Assembly: GCA_951812505.1 (NCBI GenBank)
Contig: CATOSI010000002.1
Span: 62,001 to 126,000 of the forward strand
DNA from: an uncultured Dehalococcoidia bacterium
GTDB taxonomy: Bacteria > Chloroflexota > Dehalococcoidia > Lucifugimonadales > UBA1123
DNA: 64,000 nucleotides
Direction of reading: 5' to 3'
The notes beneath the pieces are model-generated. The model did no database searches, was not told the DNA's origin, and saw only the letters and a list, made by a program, of their open reading frames with translations. Below, piece after piece: positions 26,047 through 33,549 of this stretch. The translations under genes were made by a program, and so were the position numbers. Positions within the stretch are counted from its first letter, which is position 1, and each line of letters begins with the position of its first letter.

Positions 26047-26751
26047 ATGACCGCCCGGACGACACAAACGACAGCCTCAAATATGGCGAACCGGATTTTG
26101 GCCGACATCGGAGCGCTCGAACTTAAGAACACACCAAGCATCCGAGGAGTCCGCCGCAAATGCTCACGCGAGATACGAGATTGCGAACCCGATTTCGTGC
26201 TCGATCTCGCAATTCGGCTGATAGAGACACGCCGACTGCGCTGGGTGGCGTATGAACTTGTCCGATTTCACAAGGCGACGTTCGAGACGCTGACGGAAGC
26301 GACTGTCGAGCGAATCGGAGGAGGAATAGACAGTTGGCAGAGCGTTGACGCCTTCGGGTGTACGCTGTCCGGGCCTGCGTGGAGAAACGGAAGCCTGCCG
26401 GACAGCGCGGTCCACAGGTGGGCGACATCCGAGGACGTGTGGTGGCGTCGAGCCGCGCTGGTCAGCACGGTGGGACTGAACACTCGCGCCCGGGGCGGCA
26501 CGGGAGATACCGCACGAACTCTTACCGTATGCCGACTGCTGGTTGACGACCATGAGGACATGGTACAGAAGGCGCTGTCGTGGGCGCTGCGGTCGCTCGT
26601 GGTACACGACAAGGAGGCCGTATCCGGGTTCATAAAGAACTATGACGAATCTCTGGCGGCAAGAGTGAAGCGCGAGGTGCGGAACAAGCTCGAAACCGGC
26701 CTGAAGAATCCGAGGGCAAGGGGAACGAGCTCAAGCGAACTCGGGCGTTGA
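26047..26751 (+). CDS. DNA alkylation repair (AlkD-like) HEAT-repeat protein
   Basis: A 234-residue helical protein resembling the DNA alkylation repair family, whose AlkD members excise bulky or cationic alkylated bases. Visible landmarks are the segment SWQSVDAFGCTLSG, then WATSEDVWWRRAALVS in the middle, and MVQKALSWALRSL toward the end, which match family positions. The C-terminal basic and Ser-rich tail is not conserved. Catalytic residues were not confirmed, so a structural DNA-binding role remains possible. Confidence 0.8.
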   Translation: MTARTTQTTASNMANRILADIGALELKNTPSIRGVRRKCSREIRDCEPDFVLDLAIRLIETRRLRWVAYELVRFHKATFETLTEATVERIGGGIDSWQSVDAFGCTLSGPAWRNGSLPDSAVHRWATSEDVWWRRAALVSTVGLNTRARGGTGDTARTLTVCRLLVDDHEDMVQKALSWALRSLVVHDKEAVSGFIKNYDESLAARVKREVRNKLETGLKNPRARGTSSSELGR

Positions 26752-26771
26752 AACGCTGAGTCGGAGAGTCC

Positions 26772-26884
26772 GGGGCATTTTCATTATCCTGTTTGGCATA
26801 ATTTTAGGCGGCTTATTCCCGCACCCCCGATTGACGATACAGCTACGTTTGTTCACGCCGAAGAGGTGGATTCCAGCCTTCGCG
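26772..26884. repeat. 113-bp repeat C, copy 1
   Basis: It matches 28951-29063 with one mismatch (26777 versus 28956). It ends in GGATTCCAGCCTTCGCG, which overlaps the core of repeat B. No open reading frame or terminal inverted repeat is apparent. Confidence 0.85.
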
Positions 26885-26938
26885 TCTCCACGAGGACAGG
26901 CTTGGCGGGAATGAATGACTGAATTGTAGTTGAGGTTT

Positions 26939-27064
26939 CACCCCCATCCTAGCCTTCCCCCGTCAAGGGGGAAGGGACTTTGGACTCGTCCTTCGACAAG
27001 CTCAGGATGAACGGTTCATTGGTTTACATACCCTTTTCAGCCCATCAAGGGGGAAGGGATTTTC
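26939..27064. repeat. Dispersed palindromic repeat, copy 6, with companion half-element
   Basis: A copy of the C/G-rich palindrome (to about 26982) is followed at about 27024 by TTTACATACCC and a second G-rich arm ending in GGGATTTT. The same two-part layout occurs at 16715-16827. Confidence 0.75.
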
Positions 27065-27079
27065 AACATACAAATGACG

Positions 27080-27117
27080 AGACGAAAACGAAAAGGCCCT
27101 GGGGATGTGCCCAGGGC
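27080..27117 (-). terminator. Putative rho-independent terminator
   Basis: An 8-bp stem (27096-27103 with 27110-27117, GCCCTGGG/CCCAGGGC) is followed on the minus strand by TTTTCGTTTTCG. It could end the minus-strand operon whose last gene stops at 27432. Confidence 0.5.
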
Positions 27118-27349
27118 AATCGCATATAAGCTCAGTATTTGGTTTTGCAATGATTCTGTTCTTCAAAATGAGCCTAAATCTTTGCCTCTGAGCACCTAGG
27201 AAGACTCGATTTCCCAAAATTTATCGGAGTCGTGATCCGAATGGGACAGTGCAGTCAGGTTCGTCCTACGTTCGTAATGTAAAGTAATCCGGATATCAGA
27301 TGTCGAGCCAGTACCGCGTCCAGCTAGTTCTGACATACTCAGATCGCCC

Positions 27350-27425
27350 CCCGCCCCTGGATTCCCGCCTTCGCGGGAATGACGATTCGCTGTAGGAGTG
27401 CGACAAATTCATGTGGTCTTGGTAC
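27350..27425. repeat. Palindromic repeat B, copy 1
   Basis: The core TTCCCGCCTTCGCGGGAA is preceded by CCCCTGGA and followed by about 45 bp that also match the second copy at 31743-31825 (about 80% identical over the extended region). Confidence 0.7.
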
Positions 27426-27431
27426 TAGCCT

Positions 27432-27944
27432 TTAGAATTCATGTCGGCCAGATCGAATTGACAGATCCCTTCCCTTTCTGTGCGTTCCTCCGAGTCCGAT
27501 GGTGGCCAGAGCCAGCGCGATGCCCACCGGCGCCAGGGCCACGGACGCTGGAATGGGCACATGGCCGACAGAGCCGCCAGCAACCTCCCACCAGCGGGAC
27601 AGGACCGACATCGTCTCCCAGCGTTCACTATAGCGGTAGTCCAGCGACGCGGTCTGGTAGTTCTCGTCGAAGTGCTGCCAGAACCCAAGCGCGGACACCA
27701 CTATGGTTAGGACAGCAACCGTGCGCACTATGCGCACGGTCCATCTGCTGGGCCGCACGACCAGGGCGGCCAGGGCGAGGGCGATCACCCCCAGAGAAAC
27801 CCATGGCAGAATCTGCCAGAACCCGTCCCAGTGCCTCTCGTAGGCGAGGGAGATTGCAATACCCACCAGACCCAGGGTCGCGAGAGAGAGCAGGGACGCG
27901 CGCAGCGCCCCCGTCGTCCCCTCGCTCCCGGTGAGCCGGATCAA
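27432..27944 (-). CDS. Small membrane protein of unknown function
   Basis: A 170-residue protein with about four hydrophobic segments. The best start is a TTG at 27944 that overlaps the stop of the upstream lipoprotein (TTGA), implying coupled translation; longer frames read antisense through the neighbour. Between the second and third hydrophobic parts lies a polar, aromatic region (FWQHFDENYQT). I do not recognise the family. Its coupling to a lipoprotein suggests a small envelope unit. Confidence 0.65.
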   Translation of the reverse strand: MIRLTGSEGTTGALRASLLSLATLGLVGIAISLAYERHWDGFWQILPWVSLGVIALALAALVVRPSRWTVRIVRTVAVLTIVVSALGFWQHFDENYQTASLDYRYSERWETMSVLSRWWEVAGGSVGHVPIPASVALAPVGIALALATIGLGGTHRKGRDLSIRSGRHEF

Positions 27945-28288
27945 GGCAGTTCCAGCAGTGCGACTATTGAGTCGGCCACACCCGGACCCGGGTTGTACTT
28001 GGCGAGTTCGCCGCGCAGTTTGTTGAAGTCGGTGTCGTCCACTGAATATGGACGGTACTCCTCCACCTCGCGCGCCCACTTAGCCGCGTTGCCGATGCCC
28101 GCCGCCTCAAAGGCGGCGGCAAGCTCGGCCCTGCTGGCGTCGTTGGCCGAGAGCTTTCCGGTCGTCCCTGCTGGCGCACTGGCCGGGGCGCTCTCGGTAG
28201 TCTGACCGGACGATTCGGATTCGCAGGCCGCGGCGATGAGGCCTAAAGCCATCACCGATGCTGCTAGTAGATATATGGGTAATTTCAT
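27941..28288 (-). CDS. Lipoprotein with helix-hairpin-helix-like domain
   Basis: A 115-residue lipoprotein: signal peptide, lipobox I-A-A-A-C with Cys22, then a Ser/Ala/Pro-rich linker. The C-terminal 65 residues (NDASRAELAAAFEAAGIG, then EEYRPY) resemble a ComEA-type helix-hairpin-helix with extra residues before the GIG turn; this is a tentative match. GGAGCACAG precedes the ATG at 28288. It is probably co-transcribed with the downstream membrane protein. DNA binding outside the cytoplasm would be unusual, so the domain may be a protein-interaction version. Confidence 0.65.
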   Translation of the reverse strand: MKLPIYLLAASVMALGLIAAACESESSGQTTESAPASAPAGTTGKLSANDASRAELAAAFEAAGIGNAAKWAREVEEYRPYSVDDTDFNKLRGELAKYNPGPGVADSIVALLELP

Positions 28289-28374
28289 CTGTGCTCCAAG
28301 CTCCGGTTGGAAGTCGCCAGGCTGAAAACAAACCACAACTGCCTCTGAGTCCCCGTCATTTGAACGTCAGGTCT

Positions 28375-28755
28375 CTAGTGGAACAGCCCCCTGCCGCGAT
28401 GACCGTGACGCCCCTTGCTAAAGTGGCGGCCCTTGTGTCCATATATCGTATCCGGCGCGGACTCGAGCCAGGTCATGTACTCGTCCGCCTCGTCCTGTGT
28501 CATGTCGCCTGAAGCAACCAACTCGTCGAGCCTAGCCTTCACCGCTTCCTCGCGCATATCACGCTGGGCCTCTGTCATGGCAGACTGCACGGTCTCCTCG
28601 TCCAGGTCCAGGATTTCCGCGACGCGCGCGGCAAAGCTCTTTCCTTCAGAACTGTCGGCAACCTGTCCGGCGACCACGCCGACGGCAAATACCCCTATGG
28701 CGACGACGACCGCCGCGACAGAGACAAGGGCCCATCGTTTTCCATTCATCCGCAT
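28375..28755 (-). CDS. Secreted or membrane-anchored small protein, DUF2680/YckD-like
   Basis: A 126-residue protein starting at the ATG at 28755 behind GGAGG (six bases). It has one N-terminal hydrophobic segment (about 8-29) and then a helical, charged domain with FAARVAEILDLDEETVQSAM and ASGDMTQDEADEYMTW, the kind of repeat found in DUF2680-type proteins. The C-terminus is rich in His, Gly and Arg (GRHFSKGRHGHRGRG), which suggests metal binding. Function unknown. It precedes the lipoprotein gene by 86 bp on the same strand. Confidence 0.7.
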   Translation of the reverse strand: MRMNGKRWALVSVAAVVVAIGVFAVGVVAGQVADSSEGKSFAARVAEILDLDEETVQSAMTEAQRDMREEAVKARLDELVASGDMTQDEADEYMTWLESAPDTIYGHKGRHFSKGRHGHRGRGLFH

Positions 28756-28950
28756 TTTCGTCCTCCTTCTCTTATCCCTTTCACACTTGGCGCGGAGACG
28801 ACCGTTCTTCGCCTCGCACAGAGACTGAAACGCCGCCGGGGACGAGAAGGTTAGTTTCGTTTCTGACCTCATCGCTCACCGAGTCGTATCGAACTCAGAT
28901 AAGCGAATCAATAGGTCGTCACCCCGAGAGTGCGATTGCCCTGAGGCCCA

Positions 28951-29063
28951 GGGGCCTTTTCATTATCCTGTTTGGCATAATTTTAGGCGGCTTATTCCCG
29001 CACCCCCGATTGACGATACAGCTACGTTTGTTCACGCCGAAGAGGTGGATTCCAGCCTTCGCG
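28951..29063. repeat. 113-bp repeat C, copy 2
   Basis: Same 113 bp as 26772-26884 apart from one base. Here it continues into GGAATGAC, completing the repeat-B-like hairpin core that is interrupted in copy 1. Confidence 0.85.
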
Positions 29064-29112
29064 GGAATGACAAGACGATAACGAAAAGACACTGTCGGAG
29101 GGTCGCCGCTGC

Positions 29113-29141
29113 TTGACAGTGCGCATACCCAGATATACTAT
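29113..29141 (+). promoter_or_regulatory. Sigma70-type promoter of rny
   Basis: TTGACA at 29113-29118 is followed after 17 bp by TACTAT at 29136-29141. An overlapping TATACT lies at 15 bp. Transcription would start about 29148, giving a leader of about 54 nt. Confidence 0.6.
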
Positions 29142-29150
29142 GAGATTATT

Positions 29151-29174
29151 CCCAAGCCGTGTTTTCGGCTTGGG
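29151..29174 (+). promoter_or_regulatory. Leader hairpin upstream of rny
   Basis: A perfect 9-bp stem (CCCAAGCCG with CGGCTTGGG) and a 6-base loop lie at the predicted 5' end of the rny mRNA. No T-tract follows on the plus strand, so it is more likely a stabilising or autoregulatory leader structure than a terminator. Confidence 0.45.
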
Positions 29175-29201
29175 TTAAAAAATTCAAGGAAGGTGAGTCG
29201 C

Positions 29202-30728
29202 ATGGAATTTGTAATTGCGCTTCTCGCCGTCTTGATTGGCCTATCGGTAGGAAGCGGAGCCGGCTACTACGGTCGCAGGCTGGTCTCCGCCAAACGCATT
29301 GACAGCGCTCAGGTGGAAGCCGAGCGCATACTGGAAGCGGCGCAGGAACAGAGCCGGACCGCCATCATAGAGGCTAAGGAAGAGTCTCTGAGGCTACGTT
29401 CGGAATGGGAATCCGAATTACGTGAGCAGCGTTCCGAGATCAAGAGGTCGGAACGCAGACTAGGAAATCGGGAAGAGAATCTCGAAAAACGGGCTAACAA
29501 CCTGGACCGCAGAGAGCGGCGGCTCTCCAAAAAGGAGCAGGAGGCCGAGCAAGTCGAGTCGGAACTCGAGGACATCAAACAACAGGCGCTGGCGAAGATC
29601 GAAGAGATCTCCGAGCTAAGTCAGTCCGAGGCGGAAGCGATGCTCATGCGCCAGGCCGAGGAGGAGATCCAGCACGATATAGCCAAGCGCTACAGAGACA
29701 TCGAAATCCAGGCGCAGGAGGACGCTCATTCAGTCTCCTCCAGGATTTTGGCTACCGCAATACAAAGAATGGCTGCCGACGTCGTCTCGGAGATGACAGT
29801 CACATCCGTTCCACTTCCCAGTGACGACATGAAAGGTCGTCTGATAGGCCGCGAAGGACGGAATATACGAGCAATCGAAAAAAGCACAGGTGTTGACCTG
29901 ATAATTGACGACACACCGGAGTCGGTAACCCTGTCGTGTTTCGACCCGGTAAGACGCGAAGTCGCCCGGATAGCGGTGTCCAAGCTGATCGCGGACGGCC
30001 GGATACACCCGGCGCGCATCGAGGACATGGTGAGGCGGGCGGAAAAAGATGTCCAGACCACTATCTGGAAGGCGGGCGAAGAGGCTGTCTTCGACGCGGG
30101 AGTGCGAGGGCTAAACCCTGAGATAATCAAGCTGCTGGGCCAACTCAGGTACAGGTACAGCTACGGCGAGAACGTACTGCAGCACTCGCTCGAAGTAGCG
30201 CACATAGCCGCGATGATAGCGTCCGAGGTGGGCGCCAACGTGAAGGTCGCCAAGGTCGGCGGACTGCTTCACGACATAGGCAAGGCGCTGTCGCACGAGG
30301 TAGAAGGGCCTCACGCCGAAATCGGGGCGGAAATAGCGAATAAGTATAATGTGGCTCGCCGGGTATGTGCCTGCATCGCCGAACACCACGACGACGTGAT
30401 GAGTTCGCCGGAGGCGTTCATCGTCGCGGCGGCCGACGCAATCAGCGCGGCGCGACCGGGCGCTCGCCGGGACACCGTCGAGAACTACATGAAGCGGCTT
30501 AGAGAGCTGGAAGAAGTCGCGGGCGACTTCGAGGGAGTCGAACGCTGCTTCGCCATACAGGCAGGCCGCGAAGTCCGCGTGATGGTCAAGCCCGATTCCA
30601 TTGATGATGTCATGGCCGCAAAGATGGCGCGCGACATAGTCAAGAACATCGAGAAGAATCTGGCGTATCCAGGACAGATAAAAGTCATGGTAATCCGCGA
30701 AAGCAGAAAGGTGGAATACGCCAGATAA
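29202..30728 (+). CDS. rny: Ribonuclease Y
   Basis: A 508-residue membrane-anchored endoribonuclease that initiates mRNA decay. The order is an N-terminal membrane helix (about 1-20), a long coiled coil (about 25-160), a KH domain (GRLIGREGRNIRAIEKSTG) and an HD domain with the HDIGK catalytic motif. The ATG at 29202 with AAGGTGA is preferred to the GTG at 29193. Length and architecture are normal for the family. It has its own promoter and a hairpin leader. Confidence 0.96.
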   Translation: MEFVIALLAVLIGLSVGSGAGYYGRRLVSAKRIDSAQVEAERILEAAQEQSRTAIIEAKEESLRLRSEWESELREQRSEIKRSERRLGNREENLEKRANNLDRRERRLSKKEQEAEQVESELEDIKQQALAKIEEISELSQSEAEAMLMRQAEEEIQHDIAKRYRDIEIQAQEDAHSVSSRILATAIQRMAADVVSEMTVTSVPLPSDDMKGRLIGREGRNIRAIEKSTGVDLIIDDTPESVTLSCFDPVRREVARIAVSKLIADGRIHPARIEDMVRRAEKDVQTTIWKAGEEAVFDAGVRGLNPEIIKLLGQLRYRYSYGENVLQHSLEVAHIAAMIASEVGANVKVAKVGGLLHDIGKALSHEVEGPHAEIGAEIANKYNVARRVCACIAEHHDDVMSSPEAFIVAAADAISAARPGARRDTVENYMKRLRELEEVAGDFEGVERCFAIQAGREVRVMVKPDSIDDVMAAKMARDIVKNIEKNLAYPGQIKVMVIRESRKVEYAR

Positions 30729-30764
30729 AGGATGGTTATCGGACTGTCCGAAATCGCAATCGAA

Positions 30765-30795
30765 CGCAGCGGCAACGGGATACCGGGCCGCTGCG
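30765..30795 (+). terminator. Hairpin after rny
   Basis: An 8-bp stem (CGCAGCGG at 30765-30772 with CCGCTGCG at 30788-30795) with a 15-base loop lies between rny and the PHP gene. Only TATCTTT follows, so termination would be partial at best. Confidence 0.35.
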
Positions 30796-30823
30796 TATCT
30801 TTGATGCACAGGAACGACAATAT

Positions 30824-31708
30824 ATGGCTGTCGAAGTAGATCTACACCTGCACACGCTGGCATCGGACGGCACACTGTCGCCCACGGAACTAGTGGGCCT
30901 GTGCGCCGAGCGCGGTCTCAAGACGATTGCCGTCAGCGATCACGACTCCACAGAGGGTCTTCAGGAGGCCTATGCCGCCGCCCGGAAGCATCACGGACTT
31001 GAGATTATTCCGGCAATCGAGTTGAGCACCGACGTTCCGGGATCGGAGATCCATGTACTGGGATACTTCATTGATACCAGCGACACCGCATTTCAGCAGA
31101 CCCTGACAAGATTCAGGGAGGGCCGCTACGAGCGCGGAAGACTGATGGTCGAGAAGCTCGTGGAGTTGGGTTATTCCATAACCTGGGAGCGTGTCCAGGA
31201 GATAGCCGGAGATGCCGCGATAGGACGGCCCCACATAGCGACGGCCATCGTGGAGGCCGGCTATTTCAAATACTCCAGGGACGTATTCGATTCGCTGATC
31301 GGCAGAAACGGCCCGGCGTATGTGGAACGGGCCAAGCTGACCCCGGAAGACGCTATCAGAATGCTTCGGGAGAACGGGGCCGTTCCGGTGATGGCGCACC
31401 CCACGTATTCGGCGGTCAAGTCCGACAGGGGTGACGTACAGAGCCTCGAAGAGACTCTCTCGCACCTGAAGTCGCACGGGCTGGAGGGCGTGGAGGTCTT
31501 CTACGGCGACTATACTCCGGAGCAAGTCTCCTATCTCAATGACATCGCGGACAACCTGGGACTGATCGCCTGCGGAGGCAGCGACTATCACTGTTCGGGC
31601 AATCCCGACGAGCCCGAGCCAGGCAGCGTGGGGCCTCCGCCTCAGACAGTCGAGCGGCTCAGAGAAGCGCATCACCGTATCCGGGGCGTTCCGGTATCAG
31701 GCTCCTAG
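30824..31708 (+). CDS. PHP-domain phosphoesterase (RNase AM/YciV-like)
   Basis: A 294-residue polymerase-and-histidinol-phosphatase metalloenzyme. Metal-binding motifs: HLHTLASDGTLSP at residues 6-18, SDHDS around 38-42, a Glu in the IPAIELS strand, VMAHPT in the middle and GGSDYH near the C-terminus. Close relatives hydrolyse 3',5'-nucleoside bisphosphates or trim 5' ends of rRNA. It directly follows the RNase Y gene, so a role in finishing RNA turnover by removing pAp-like products fits the context. This is inference. Confidence 0.9.
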   Translation: MAVEVDLHLHTLASDGTLSPTELVGLCAERGLKTIAVSDHDSTEGLQEAYAAARKHHGLEIIPAIELSTDVPGSEIHVLGYFIDTSDTAFQQTLTRFREGRYERGRLMVEKLVELGYSITWERVQEIAGDAAIGRPHIATAIVEAGYFKYSRDVFDSLIGRNGPAYVERAKLTPEDAIRMLRENGAVPVMAHPTYSAVKSDRGDVQSLEETLSHLKSHGLEGVEVFYGDYTPEQVSYLNDIADNLGLIACGGSDYHCSGNPDEPEPGSVGPPPQTVERLREAHHRIRGVPVSGS

Positions 31709-31742
31709 TGCAGCGTCCAGTTGGTCTTGCAAGTTACAAGCC

Positions 31743-31825
31743 TGCCCCCAACCCCTGGATTCCCGCCTTCGCGGGAATGACGGTTAGCTGTGGGAGTATG
31801 ACATATTCATAATGGTCATGGCACT
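31743..31825. repeat. Palindromic repeat B, copy 2
   Basis: The same core (TTCCCGCCTTCGCGGGAA) and right flank as the copy at 27350. It fills most of the gap between the PHP gene and plsY. Confidence 0.7.
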
Positions 31826-31849
31826 GGTTAACCGAATGGCGCGCGAGAG

Positions 31850-32575
31850 ATGATCGAGACTTTCCTGCTCATTATCGGCGCATACCTTCTGGGGTCCATT
31901 CCCAGCGGGTACATCATAGGCAGACTCGCGGCAGGGATTGATATTCGGGAATACGGCTCCGGCAACGTAGGGGCGTCCAACGTAATCGCCCATGTTGGCA
32001 AGATGACCGGTATTGCGCAGGGGCTTCTGTTTGACGGCATAATCAAGGGATACGCGCCAATACTGATTAGCAGATATGTATTGGAGGTTGACCTATGGGC
32101 GCAGTGCGCGGTGGGACTGGTCGCAATTCTGGGGCATAACTGGTCTCCGTTCATCAGGTTCACAGGGGGTCGGGGTGTAGCTACATCCATGGCGGTCACT
32201 CTAGCGCTCAATTTCTGGATAGAGATGTTCGTGATGGGCGTGGTTTCCGCGGTCGGCATCCTGTTCATAGCGCGCGACACGGGTTTCTGGACTTTCGTCT
32301 CCATCCTGGCATTTCCGATCATCGCGCTGGCACTGGCGACCACCGCACCCGCATTTCCCGACAGCTTGTCGGCGGCGAACAGCCTGATCAACAAGCCACC
32401 GGAGTTCATCCTGAGTTCGGTGTGCGTCAGCGCGATTCTTCTCGGAAAGAGACTAACGGCAAACTGGGAACGTCCATCGGCCGAGTACGGACTGCCGAGG
32501 GTGCTGGTGTACAGGCTTCTATGGGACAGGGACGTTCCGCGCAAGGTAGAATGGACAGAACGAAGACCGAGTTGA
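31850..32575 (+). CDS. plsY: Acyl-phosphate:glycerol-3-phosphate acyltransferase
   Basis: A 241-residue integral membrane enzyme that makes lysophosphatidic acid from acyl-phosphate and glycerol-3-phosphate, the first step of phospholipid synthesis. The three PlsY signatures are present: YGSGNVGASN, GHNWSPF and TGGRGVATS. It has about five membrane segments and a hydrophilic C-terminal extension of about 40 residues, longer than usual. The ATG follows GAGAG directly, a weak ribosome site. Confidence 0.95.
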   Translation: MIETFLLIIGAYLLGSIPSGYIIGRLAAGIDIREYGSGNVGASNVIAHVGKMTGIAQGLLFDGIIKGYAPILISRYVLEVDLWAQCAVGLVAILGHNWSPFIRFTGGRGVATSMAVTLALNFWIEMFVMGVVSAVGILFIARDTGFWTFVSILAFPIIALALATTAPAFPDSLSAANSLINKPPEFILSSVCVSAILLGKRLTANWERPSAEYGLPRVLVYRLLWDRDVPRKVEWTERRPS

Positions 32576-32587
32576 GGTTCGACTGAA

Positions 32588-33067
32588 ATGGCGCAAATCA
32601 CGTATTGCCGACGTCACAAGGACGTAGAGACCAGCGTGTCCTGCGCACGATGCGGCGACCCGATTTGTCCGAGCTGCATGGTCCACGCACCGGTGGGCGT
32701 CCGCTGCCTGGACTGCGCCCGCTCGAGGCCTATTCCCACGTTCGACGTTTCTACGCCCTTTCTATTGAGAGCAGTCGGCGCGGGTGTCGCGGTGGCTGTA
32801 CTTGGAGGAGCCATCATCTCCGGTGTCATATGGTTCTTTCCAATACCTTACGTACCTACCATACTGATCGCCGCGCTGGGGTACGGGATCGGGGAATCGA
32901 TCAGTCTTGCGACAAACCGGAAGCGTGGAACGCGCCTGAAACTGGTATCGGGCGTGTGTATGTTGCTAGGCTTCACTATAATCACATGGGTAACGGGGGT
33001 GACCTTAGCTCCGATCAACTTAATAGCGGGCGCCATAGGGTTTTACCTGGCGCTTATGAAATTTTGA
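32588..33067 (+). CDS. B-box-type zinc-ribbon membrane protein
   Basis: A 159-residue protein. The N-terminus is a treble-clef zinc module with YCRRHKDVETSVSCARCGDP, ICPSCM and VRCLDCAR, as seen in front of some rhomboid proteases. Three to four hydrophobic segments cover residues 58-159. There is no rhomboid catalytic Ser/His. It starts 12 bases after the plsY stop and is probably co-transcribed. Function unknown. Confidence 0.8.
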   Translation: MAQITYCRRHKDVETSVSCARCGDPICPSCMVHAPVGVRCLDCARSRPIPTFDVSTPFLLRAVGAGVAVAVLGGAIISGVIWFFPIPYVPTILIAALGYGIGESISLATNRKRGTRLKLVSGVCMLLGFTIITWVTGVTLAPINLIAGAIGFYLALMKF

Positions 33068-33110
33068 AGAAGAAGACTTTTTTCCTTTCGAATACAGGAG
33101 ATCATCCAGG

Positions 33111-33536
33111 ATGGACGACCTCGATCTGAGGATAATAGAAATACTACGGCAGGACGGCCGGGTATCGAACGCGGGAATAGCCCGCGCCGTGGGCGTCAGC
33201 GAAGGCACCGTCCGCCGCCGCCTGAAGAGGCTTATTGACGAAAATCTGATTGAAGTCCGCGTCATTCTCAATCTTGGAAGAAAGGCGCGAACCATTGTGG
33301 GAATTCATGCAGACCCGCAGAGCATAGACGAAGTTCTCAGTCACGTAGCACGCCTGGACGGTGTTACATTCGCCTGCGTTACAACGGGCAGATACGACAT
33401 ACTCATTTGGGCGGAAGCGGAGACTGCCGAAACGCTCGGCCAACTCATCACCAAGACAATCGGCGTGATTCCCGGCGTCCAGCGCACCGAGACGCACGTC
33501 GTTCTCTCTCAGGGCTCCAGCCCGCTCGCGGTCTGA
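33111..33536 (+). CDS. Lrp/AsnC-family transcriptional regulator
   Basis: A 141-residue regulator. The N-terminal winged helix-turn-helix covers about 1-55 (LDLRIIEILRQDGRVSNAGI and SEGTVRRRLKRL). The C-terminal RAM (ligand-binding) domain includes TTGRYDILIWAEA. Such proteins sense amino acids and form octamers on DNA. It follows plsY and the zinc-ribbon gene and is convergent with aspS, with 13 bp between the stops. The target is unknown. Confidence 0.92.
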   Translation: MDDLDLRIIEILRQDGRVSNAGIARAVGVSEGTVRRRLKRLIDENLIEVRVILNLGRKARTIVGIHADPQSIDEVLSHVARLDGVTFACVTTGRYDILIWAEAETAETLGQLITKTIGVIPGVQRTETHVVLSQGSSPLAV

Positions 33537-33549
33537 TACGGGTCCTTAA

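Larger units (their letters stand above)
26752..27431. other. Repeat-rich intergenic region
   Basis: No convincing gene lies in these 680 bp. In order: 113-bp repeat C copy 1 (26772-26884), a C/G-rich palindrome with its companion half-element (26939-27064), a hairpin with a T-rich tail on the minus strand (27080-27117), an unremarkable AT-richer stretch (27118-27345), and palindromic repeat B copy 1 (27350-27425). It appears to be an insertion hot spot. Confidence 0.7.
28756..29201. other. Intergenic region with repeat C and the rny promoter
   Basis: No gene is visible. The region contains repeat C copy 2 (28951-29063), a sigma70-type promoter (29113-29141) and a leader hairpin (29151-29174) ahead of rny. 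The left 190 bp show nothing notable. Confidence 0.7.

Noticed and set aside
26772-26884. Repeat C as part of an insertion sequence with transposase
   Set aside because: No transposase frame, terminal inverted repeat or target duplication is visible around either copy.
27196-27336. A 46-codon minus-strand frame starting at an ATG at 27336
   Set aside because: The translation looks acceptable, but length and codon use are compatible with chance, the ribosome site overlaps a repeat, and no family is recognisable.
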